Shown: in pieces, positions 57,709-64,000 of the stretch
Position numbering within the stretch: position 1 is the first letter of the stretch
Layout of the letters: each line of letters begins with the position of its first letter
Assembly: GCF_017991995.1 (NCBI RefSeq)
Contig: NZ_JAGOPN010000022.1
Coordinates: 52,605-116,604, forward strand
Direction: 5' to 3'
DNA length: 64,000 nt
Source: Pseudacidovorax sp.
Lineage (GTDB): Bacteria > Pseudomonadota > Gammaproteobacteria > Burkholderiales > Burkholderiaceae_C
Notes under the pieces: model-generated
What the model was told of the DNA's origin: nothing
Seen by the model: the letters and a program-made list of their open reading frames with translations, nothing else
The model's database searches: none
Translations under genes and position numbers: made by a program

Positions 57709-60700
57709 TCAGTGCCCGGCCGGCGCGCCATGCCCCGGCGCCGCCCGCACCCGCGCCACCTGCGCGGGCAGGTCGGCCCAGGCCGGCGCCTGCGGGGCGA
57801 AGCGGGCGCGCATGTAGCCCGCCAGCTCGGCGACCTGCGCATCGTCCAGCGCGTCGCGGAAGGCGGGCATGAAGCCGATGTCCCGCGTGGGCGGCGTGCG
57901 CACGCCGTCGAGGATGGTGCGGATCAGGTTGTCGGGCCGGGTGCTGGTGAGCTGGCTGTTGAGGGCCAGCGGCACGTTGGCGCCCAGCAGCGTGGGGCCG
58001 TCGCCGTCGTGGTGGCAGGCGGCGCAGGCCGACTCGAACATGCGCTGGGGCGCGCCCAGCAACGCACCCTGCCCGGCCACGGCACGCTGCACCGCCTGCG
58101 TGGCGATGGCCTGCGGATCGGCCGCGGGCGCCGGGTTGAAGCTGGCCAGGTAGGTGGCCATGGCACGCACGTCGGTGTCGGGCAGCTCCTGCAGCCCGTG
58201 GACGACCTCGGCCATGGGCCCGCCCGCGATGCCGTGCCGCGGCGAATGGCCGTGGCGCAGGTAGGCGTAGAGGCTGTCCGCATCCCAGGGCACGGCGTTG
58301 GTGGAGCGGGCCGTGAGGGCCGGCGCCTCCCAGCCGTCGATCAGCGCGCCGGACAGGAAGTCAGCGCCGGCTTTCTCCGCACCCAAGGTGTTGCGTGGGC
58401 TGTGGCAGGCGGCGCAGTGGCCCAGGCCGTTGACCAGGTAGGCGCCGCGGTTCCATTCGGCGCTCTGGCCGGCGACGGGCTGGTAGGGCGTGGGGTCGTG
58501 GAACAGGCCGTTCCAGCCGGCCATGAGCGGGCGCAGGTTGAAGGGGAAGCGCAGGTCGTTGGCCGGCATGAGGGCCGGACCGCCATCCTCGCGCGCGCCG
58601 GCCTTCACCGGCGGCAGGGACATGAAGTAGGCGTAGAGCGCCTGCAGGTCGTCGTCGCTGGTCTTGGCGAAGGCGGTGTACGGGAAGGCCGGGTACAGGT
58701 GGCGGCCGTCGCGCGAGATTCCCTCACGCATCGCGCGCTGGAAGGCGGTGAAGGACCAGCGGCCCAGGCCCGTCTCGGCATCGGGCGTGAGGTTGGTCGT
58801 GTGGATCGTGCCGAAGGGGGTGTGCATGGCCCGGCCACCGGCATTCGGCAGGCCGCCGTCGGCCGTGTGGCAGACGGCGCAGTCGCCGGCCGCGGCCAGT
58901 TGGCGGCCGCGTTCGATGGTCTGGGCGCTGTAGGCGGGTGCGCTGAAATTGACGGGCGCGATGGCCGGCCGCCAGCCGAGCAGGCCCGCCACCGCGCCGA
59001 TGGCGCCGACGAGCAGGCCGGCAATGAGGGCCGGCCAACCTTTGCGACGCGGGGCGAGGGTCTGGCTCCTTCCCCCGCTGGGGGAAGGCTGGGATGGGGG
59101 CTGCGGCGCTCGATCAGGCGACGGCGTGGTGGACTGGCCCCCACCCCCGCCCTCCCCCAGCGGGGGAAGGAGTGAAGACAGCGCCGCCAGCACCTTCTCC
59201 GGCGTGAACGGCGGCTCGCGCAGACGCACGCCCGTCGCATCGAAGATGGCATTGGCGATGGCCGCCGTGCCCGGCACCGACGCCGACTCGCCCGCACCCA
59301 GCGGCGACTCGCCGGGGCGCGGCATCTGCAGCACCTCGATGACCGGCACCTCGCGGAAGTGCAGGATCGGATAACTGCCCCATTCGCGCGTGGCGACCAC
59401 GCCGGCTGGCGGCATGCCGGGCAGCGGGGCCTTCACCGGGACCGGCGGCTTGCCGACGCCGGCCGGCTGCGGGGCAGGCGCGAAGCGCACCTCCTCCTTC
59501 AGCGCGCGGCTGGTGGTCTGGATGACATTGCCGTGCACCTGGTGCTCGACGCCGGCCGGGTTGACCGTCAGACCCGCATCGTGGCCGACGACCACGCGGC
59601 GCACATGCACCTCGCCGGTCCGGCGGTTGACCTCCACGTCGGCCACCCAGGCCGCCCAGGCCGCGCCGAAGCCGGGCCACTTGCTGTGGATGTAGCGGGC
59701 GTACGCGAAGCCCTGTCCAAAAAGGATGTCGCCCCCCGGGCCCACCCGGGACTGCACCGGCCGCGAGGGATGGTCCCCATGCGCATCCTCCTGCGGCCCG
59801 GTGCGCCAGCGCCAGCCGGCTTTCTGCGCCGTGGCCTGGATCAGCTCGCGCGCCCGCTCGTCGGGCAGGTGGCGCAGACGGAACTGCACCGGGTCCACGC
59901 CCGCGGCCGTGGCCAGCTCGTCGATGAAGCTCTCGTGCGCGAAGGAATTGGGCAGGGCCGAGACGCCGCGCAGCCACGAGGCGCGCACGATGGGCGCCAT
60001 GTCGCGCACCTGCACCCGCAGGTGGTCGTAGGCATAGGGCGGCCGCGCGGTGCGGTCGCCCATCTCGTAGGCCTGGGCCAGCGGCTCCACGGTGCGGGTG
60101 AGCAGCAGGGCCAGTGTGGGCGCACCGTTGCTCGGGTAGCTGGTCTGGAAGTCGTAGGCCGCGATGCCGCCTTCGGGCGACAGGGCGCCGGCCACTTCCA
60201 TCAGTTGGGCCGTGCCCTTGGGCTCCCACAGGTGCTCCTGCTCGCGGCTGAGCTGCACACGCACCGGCGCGCGGGCCGCGCGGGCCAGCAGCGCGGCATC
60301 GGCCGCCACGTCGTCGGCGCCGTTGCGGCCATAGCAGCCGGCGGCCTCCAGGCGGACCACGTCGACTTCGACGTCCTGCAGGTCCAGCAGGCGGGCGAGG
60401 TCCGCACGCAGCACATGGGGGTTCTGCGTGCCGGCCCAGCAGCGCAGGCGCACGCGGCCGGGTCCGGCGCTGGGCCCGCCTTCGCGGCCGGCGCCCTTCT
60501 GGCCGTCACCTGCGCCACGCCCATCGGCGCCGCCCTGGCTGCTGCCGTCGCCGTCGTCCGGCTCCCACTGCGCCACCGCGCATGAAGGCCCGATGGACGC
60601 ATGCAGCTGGTACGGCCACAGGTAGGTGCGGCGCAGCGTGCCCTCGCCCGCCAGGGCGGCCTCGACATCGCCCTCGTCCACCAGCGTGCGCGTGGTGGCG

Positions 60701-61641
60701 GGGTTGGCGCGGATGGCATCCGCCACCTTGCCCGCGCCGGCCAGATCGGGCATGCCGGGCCAGGCCTTCCAGCGGACGCGCAGCTCGCGCATGGCCTGCT
60801 CGGCGTGTTCCTCGCGCTCGGCCACCACGCCGACGAAGTCGCGGATGACCACCACGGCGCGGATGCCGGGGATGTGGGCGATGGACGACTCGTCCACCGA
60901 CTCCAGCGTGTTGCCGATGAAGTCGCCATGGTCCGCGCCGGCATAGGGCGGGCGGATCACGCGGCCGTGCAGCATGCCGGGCAGGCGCATGTCGTGCACG
61001 AAGGCCAGCTCGCCAGCCAGCTTGGCGGGGATGTCGATGCGCGGCTGCGGCGTGCCGACGATGCGGTAGTCCTCGGGCCGCTTGAGCGGCGCGGCCGGGT
61101 CCAGCCGCAGCAGGGTGCGCTGGCCGGCCAGCAACTCCGCGAAGGGCAGCGCCACACCCTCGGCCACGATGCGTCCGCCGTCGATGGCGAGTTCGTCCGC
61201 CGGCCGGCCGAGCCGCTCGGCGGCGCGCGCCAGCAGCCAGTGCCGCGCCTGCGCCGCCGCCAGCCGCAGCGGCTGTGCATGGATCTGGATCGAGGCGCTG
61301 GCGATGGTGGCGCCCTGGTTGGGCACCTGCGCCGTGTGGCCCAGCGCCATGGCGATGCAGGCCATGGGCACGTCCAGTTCCTCGGCCACGATCTGGGCCA
61401 GGGCCGTCTGGATGCCCGTGCCCAGGTCCACATGGCCGTTGAGGGCGGTGACGCTGCCGTCGTCCCAGACGGCGAGCAGGACTTCGTCGCCCTCCGCCGG
61501 ATTGCCGGGCACGGCGGCGGGCTGGCCCTTGGCGGGCGGCGGCGGGAGCGGCGTGTCGCGCACGACGACCAGCACGCCCTCGGCGCCGAGGAAGTCGGCG
61601 CGCGTGCGGGGCTGGGCGGCGCGGCGCGGGTCGGCGGTCAA
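57709..61641 (-). CDS. nicB: Nicotinate dehydrogenase large subunit (NicB-like), molybdopterin/tri-heme
   Basis: This 1310-residue protein is a molybdenum hydroxylase fused to cytochrome c domains, the layout of nicotinate dehydrogenase NicB. The first 810 residues show molybdopterin motifs (LNGHVDLGTGIQTALAQIVA, FAHESFIDELAT, GESASVPGTAAIANAIF). A membrane helix lies at about 868-889, then three heme motifs: CAVCH near 921, CAACH near 1076 and CAACH near 1206. The TTG start overlaps the nicA stop (TTGA). Odd points: an in-frame palindromic repeat pair in the linker (residues 824-859) and a Gly/Asp-rich insert at about 360-397. The substrate is inferred from the context. Confidence 0.8.
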   Translation of the reverse strand: MTADPRRAAQPRTRADFLGAEGVLVVVRDTPLPPPPAKGQPAAVPGNPAEGDEVLLAVWDDGSVTALNGHVDLGTGIQTALAQIVAEELDVPMACIAMALGHTAQVPNQGATIASASIQIHAQPLRLAAAQARHWLLARAAERLGRPADELAIDGGRIVAEGVALPFAELLAGQRTLLRLDPAAPLKRPEDYRIVGTPQPRIDIPAKLAGELAFVHDMRLPGMLHGRVIRPPYAGADHGDFIGNTLESVDESSIAHIPGIRAVVVIRDFVGVVAEREEHAEQAMRELRVRWKAWPGMPDLAGAGKVADAIRANPATTRTLVDEGDVEAALAGEGTLRRTYLWPYQLHASIGPSCAVAQWEPDDGDGSSQGGADGRGAGDGQKGAGREGGPSAGPGRVRLRCWAGTQNPHVLRADLARLLDLQDVEVDVVRLEAAGCYGRNGADDVAADAALLARAARAPVRVQLSREQEHLWEPKGTAQLMEVAGALSPEGGIAAYDFQTSYPSNGAPTLALLLTRTVEPLAQAYEMGDRTARPPYAYDHLRVQVRDMAPIVRASWLRGVSALPNSFAHESFIDELATAAGVDPVQFRLRHLPDERARELIQATAQKAGWRWRTGPQEDAHGDHPSRPVQSRVGPGGDILFGQGFAYARYIHSKWPGFGAAWAAWVADVEVNRRTGEVHVRRVVVGHDAGLTVNPAGVEHQVHGNVIQTTSRALKEEVRFAPAPQPAGVGKPPVPVKAPLPGMPPAGVVATREWGSYPILHFREVPVIEVLQMPRPGESPLGAGESASVPGTAAIANAIFDATGVRLREPPFTPEKVLAALSSLLPPLGEGGGGGQSTTPSPDRAPQPPSQPSPSGGRSQTLAPRRKGWPALIAGLLVGAIGAVAGLLGWRPAIAPVNFSAPAYSAQTIERGRQLAAAGDCAVCHTADGGLPNAGGRAMHTPFGTIHTTNLTPDAETGLGRWSFTAFQRAMREGISRDGRHLYPAFPYTAFAKTSDDDLQALYAYFMSLPPVKAGAREDGGPALMPANDLRFPFNLRPLMAGWNGLFHDPTPYQPVAGQSAEWNRGAYLVNGLGHCAACHSPRNTLGAEKAGADFLSGALIDGWEAPALTARSTNAVPWDADSLYAYLRHGHSPRHGIAGGPMAEVVHGLQELPDTDVRAMATYLASFNPAPAADPQAIATQAVQRAVAGQGALLGAPQRMFESACAACHHDGDGPTLLGANVPLALNSQLTSTRPDNLIRTILDGVRTPPTRDIGFMPAFRDALDDAQVAELAGYMRARFAPQAPAWADLPAQVARVRAAPGHGAPAGH
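59066..59172. repeat. Palindromic repeat pair inside the nicB-like gene
   Basis: A 36-base arm at 59066-59101 is repeated, inverted, at 59137-59172 with three or four differences and a 35-base spacer. Each arm contains the CCCCCGCTGGGGG palindrome. The pair is read in frame and encodes the Pro/Gly-rich linker between the molybdopterin domain and the membrane helix. It is the same kind of doublet as at 32368-32481, but with a different arm sequence. Confidence 0.85.
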
Positions 61642-62129
61642 CGCGCGGCCTCCGGTGCGGGCGCTACGCCGAACCGCGCGGCGGCCAGGCTCACGGCACG
61701 CAGGATCTCCACATGCGTCCCGCAGCGGCACAGGTTGCCCGACAGCTCACTGCGAATGCGCGCCTCGTCGGCCTGCGGCTCACGCGCGAGCAGTGCCGCG
61801 GCCTGCATCACCATGCCGTTGAGGCAGTAGCCGCACTGGGCGGCCTGCGCCTCCTCGAAGGCCTGCTGCACGGGATGGAAGTGCCCGCGCCGGCCCAGGC
61901 CTTCCAAGGTGGTGATGGCGCGCCCCGCCACGCCATGCGCGGGAATGACGCAGGCCCGCGCCGCGGTGCCGTCCACATGCACCGTGCAGGCGCCGCACTG
62001 GCCCAGGCCGCAACCGTACTTGGGCCCGTTCAGGCCGAGGTCGTTGCGCAGCAGGTGCAGCAGCGAGGCCTGGCGTGGCACCTCGCCCGCGAAGGGCTGG
62101 CCGTTGACGGTGAGCTGAAGCGCGGGCAA
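61638..62129 (-). CDS. nicA: Nicotinate dehydrogenase small [2Fe-2S] subunit (NicA-like)
   Basis: The 163-residue protein has the ferredoxin-like N-terminal cluster (GPKYGCGLGQCGACTVHVDG) and the C-terminal alpha-helical cluster (AAQCGYCLNGMVMQAAALL, then GNLCRCGTHVEILRAV) of molybdenum hydroxylase small subunits. No ATG lies in the frame after the preceding gene; TTG at 62129 is chosen, with a GAGAAGG site about 11 bases upstream. Its stop overlaps the start of the large subunit. Confidence 0.85.
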   Translation of the reverse strand: MPALQLTVNGQPFAGEVPRQASLLHLLRNDLGLNGPKYGCGLGQCGACTVHVDGTAARACVIPAHGVAGRAITTLEGLGRRGHFHPVQQAFEEAQAAQCGYCLNGMVMQAAALLAREPQADEARIRSELSGNLCRCGTHVEILRAVSLAAARFGVAPAPEAAR

Positions 62130-62149
62130 GGCAGGTCGCTCGAACCTTC

Positions 62150-62887
62150 TCAGGCGACGTCGGCCGACTGGATGCGCTTGACGCCCTTGGCCTGCATCTG
62201 CTGCCAGGCCTTGGCGAGCGAGCCGTTGAGGTCGATGGCGCGGGTCGCGTCCTCGATCACGTAGACGTTGAAGCCGGCGGCCCGCGCGTCGAGCGCCGTC
62301 CAGGCCACGCAGAAGTCCGTGGCCAGGCCCGTGACGTACACGGTCTTGATGCCGCGCGCCTTGAGGTAGCCCGCCAGGCCGGTGACGGTCTTGCGGTCGG
62401 CCTCCTGGAAGGCGGAGTAGCTGTCCACGCCCTTGTTGTAGCCCTTGCGGATGATGAGCTGGGCGGTGGGCAGCTTCAGGTCCTTGTGCAGGGCCGCGTC
62501 GTCGGTGCCCTGCACGCAGTGGTCGGGCCACAGCACCTGGTTGCCGTAGTTCAGCTTGATGCTGTCGAAAGGCTTGGTGCCGTTGTGGGCGCTGGCGAAG
62601 GAGGTGTGGCCGGGCGTGTGCCAGTCCTGCGTGACGACGATGTTCTGGAACTTGGGCGCCAGCGCATTGATGACCGGCACCACGTCGGCGCCGCCCTTGA
62701 CGGGCAGCGTGCCGCCGTCGACGAAGCAGTTCTGCACGTCGACCACGATCAGCGCGGCCTGGGCGCTGGGGCTGATCTTCTTCGCGTCGGCCGCCAGCAG
62801 CGGCGGCGCGATGGCGGCCGCGCCGAGGGCGGCGGCGGCCTGCAGGAAATGGCGGCGTGGGTTGGCGGTGCGCAGCATGGTCATCAT
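62150..62887 (-). CDS. pncA: Nicotinamidase with Tat-type signal peptide
   Basis: The 245-residue isochorismatase-fold enzyme has the nicotinamidase pattern: VVDVQNCFVDGGTLPV (catalytic Asp50), TQDWHTPGHTSF (metal-type Asp88, His90, His94), WPDHCVQGT, RKGYNKGVDSYSAF (Lys148) and GLATDFCVAWTALDA (nucleophile Cys193). It hydrolyses nicotinamide to nicotinate and ammonia. It starts with NPRRHFLQAAAALGAAAIA, a twin-arginine-like signal, so it may be periplasmic, unlike the usual cytoplasmic PncA. The adjacent nicA/nicB genes would use the product. Confidence 0.85.
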   Translation of the reverse strand: MMTMLRTANPRRHFLQAAAALGAAAIAPPLLAADAKKISPSAQAALIVVDVQNCFVDGGTLPVKGGADVVPVINALAPKFQNIVVTQDWHTPGHTSFASAHNGTKPFDSIKLNYGNQVLWPDHCVQGTDDAALHKDLKLPTAQLIIRKGYNKGVDSYSAFQEADRKTVTGLAGYLKARGIKTVYVTGLATDFCVAWTALDARAAGFNVYVIEDATRAIDLNGSLAKAWQQMQAKGVKRIQSADVA

Positions 62888-62914
62888 CGGTCCCTCCGAG
62901 GACAGGTTTGGAAA

Positions 62915-63649
62915 TCAGACGCTGAGGTAGGCCCGTCGCACTTCATCATTGGCCGCCAGCTCGTCCATGGTGGCCTGGTAGCGGATCTGGCCTTTTTCCA
63001 GCACGTAAGCACGGTCCGAGACGAGTTCGGCGAAGTGCATGTTCTGCTCCGACAGCAGGATGGACACGCCCTGGGCCTTGAGCTCCAGGATCATCTGCGC
63101 CATCTGCTCCACGATGACCGGCGCGACGCCTTCGGAGGGCTCGTCGAGCAGCACGAGGTAGGGGTTGCCCATGAGCGTGCGCGCGACGGTGAGCATCTGC
63201 TGCTCGCCGCCGCTCATGCGGCCGCCGGGGCGGTCGGGCATCTCGCCGAGGTTGGGGAAGAGCTTGAACAGCTTCTCGGGCGTCCATAGCGGCGCGGCGC
63301 CGCCGTCGGCCCATTGGCGGCCGGCCTGGCGGCCGACTTCGAGGTTCTCCATGACCGTGAGGTCGGTGAAGACACGCCGGTCCTCGGGCACGAAGCCCAG
63401 GCCCAGGCGGGCGGCGTGGTGCGGCTCGGTCCTGGAGATGTCGTGGCCCAGGAAGCGGATGCTGCCGCGGCGCTTGGCGAGCATGCCCATCAGCGCCTTG
63501 AGGGTGGTCGACTTGCCGGCGCCGTTGCGGCCCATGAGGGCGACGACTTCGCCGCGGCGCACTTCCAGGTCCACGTCGTAGAGGATCTGGGCAGCGCCGT
63601 ACCAGGCGCAGAGGGACTTGGCTTCGAGCAGGACGGGCGGGGTGCTCAC
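62915..63649 (-). CDS. livF: LivF-like ABC transporter ATP-binding protein
   Basis: The 244-residue ATPase has Walker A GRNGAGKSTTL near residue 40, the signature MSGGEQQMLTVARTLM near residue 145, Walker B YLVLLDEPSEGVAPVIV and the switch His in LLSEQN-type context. It matches the LivF subunit of branched-chain amino acid type importers. The partner livG, livH, livM and binding-protein genes are not visible; the upstream side ends near an insertion sequence. The transported compound could be nicotinamide-related, but that is only a guess from context. Confidence 0.88.
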   Translation of the reverse strand: MSTPPVLLEAKSLCAWYGAAQILYDVDLEVRRGEVVALMGRNGAGKSTTLKALMGMLAKRRGSIRFLGHDISRTEPHHAARLGLGFVPEDRRVFTDLTVMENLEVGRQAGRQWADGGAAPLWTPEKLFKLFPNLGEMPDRPGGRMSGGEQQMLTVARTLMGNPYLVLLDEPSEGVAPVIVEQMAQMILELKAQGVSILLSEQNMHFAELVSDRAYVLEKGQIRYQATMDELAANDEVRRAYLSV

Positions 63650-63952
63650 TGGTGGGGCCTTGTTGTGGGTGTCGTTGCGAACGTTGGGAGCGTCCGGTTC
63701 TGAATGACTTTCGCAGTGGTGCGCGTGCTCGCAGCTTCAATGGCGGTGGGGGCGGCGCGGCGGGGCCGGGCTGCCAGGGGCTCAGACGGTGGCGGTCGAT
63801 GCTGCGCATCGACTCCGCTGCGATGCGCGGTCAGGGGGCGCGTCGCATAACTCGCTGCGCTGCCTGCGGCAGCTGGAGTGAACCCCTGCGGCTGGACCAC
63901 CGATAGTTGTAGAGACTGATACGCTGGCTGGGCCTTCACCAGGAGAAGGTTC
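63650..63952. other. Gap between livF and the transposase gene
   Basis: No livG-like sequence is seen, although livG normally lies directly upstream of livF. A candidate insertion-sequence end, TGAACCCCTGCG, lies at 63879-63890. Other open frames here have no family features. It probably holds the livF promoter or a rearrangement junction. Confidence 0.45.
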
Positions 63953-64000
63953 ATGACCGCAAGATCGACATACCGCCAGCATTCGCTGGAGTTCAAGTTG
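63953..64000 (+). mobile_element. IS3-type transposase OrfA, N-terminal start (partial)
   Basis: The sixteen codons MTARSTYRQHSLEFKL, preceded by an AGGAGAAGG site, match the beginning of IS3-family OrfA-like helix-turn-helix proteins (HSLEFKL). The gene runs out of the window. The left end of the element may be near 63879. Confidence 0.5.

Noticed and set aside
57709..61641. Idea that the palindromic pair created the fusion of a molybdenum hydroxylase with a cytochrome c gene
   Set aside because: NicB of pseudomonads is already such a fusion, so the fusion is older than the repeat. The repeat only lengthened the linker.

Overview
The window is GC-rich, gene-dense DNA that looks like a chromosome of a betaproteobacterium of the order Burkholderiales, most likely the family Comamonadaceae (Acidovorax/Variovorax relatives). 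This rests on remembered protein families, on gene orders such as yajC-secD-secF, lysM-dprA facing def-fmt, and pgk-pyk-fba-purC, and on dispersed repeats typical of that family. No tRNA, rRNA, CRISPR array or prophage was seen. A transposase gene starts at the right edge.

Layout. 1-3.1 kb: Sec translocon accessory genes (yajC end, secD, secF). 3.3-5.8 kb: a large DUF1631 protein. 6.0-11.7 kb: dprA and a LysM protein facing def, an SmpA/OmlA-like lipoprotein, fmt and azlCD. 11.8-19.1 kb: pgk, a fatty acid desaturase, pyk, an esterase-like lipoprotein, fba and purC. 19.2-22.7 kb: envelope genes (META lipoprotein, hemolysin III family, M48 peptidase, AmpG-like permease). 22.8-26.5 kb: a three-gene unit of ketosynthase, chain-length-factor-like protein and flavin-dependent halogenase-like enzyme. 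26.6-29.9 kb: a two-component system and an O-antigen ligase. 30.0-34.6 kb: zinc-finger protein, ilvE, rdgC, a small membrane protein and a BCCT transporter. 35.0-42.8 kb: radA, alr and lplT, with a Bug receptor/aldolase/ketopantoate-reductase-like block between radA and alr. 42.9-47.4 kb: glutathione peroxidase and a copper-type envelope cluster (DUF2946, TonB receptor, YcnI-PCuAC fusion). 47.6-52.9 kb: HU, a small exported protein, glcF, a YoaK-family membrane protein, glcE and an SMP-30 protein. 53.1-56.0 kb: a nitrogen-regulated torF-glnK-amt unit behind a sigma-54-type promoter. 56.2-57.7 kb: comM. 57.7-63.6 kb: a nicotinate dehydrogenase pair, an exported nicotinamidase and a livF-type ATPase.

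The most interesting systems are (i) the nicotinamide-to-6-hydroxynicotinate module, in which the nicotinamidase carries a Tat-like signal peptide and the dehydrogenase gene carries an in-frame palindromic repeat pair in its interdomain linker, (ii) the minimal ketosynthase/CLF/halogenase unit, which lacks the rest of an aryl-polyene pathway, and (iii) the copper cluster with its YcnI-PCuAC fusion. Several dispersed palindromic repeat families lie between genes.

All assignments come from reading the sequence and from recalled family knowledge; no database search was run.
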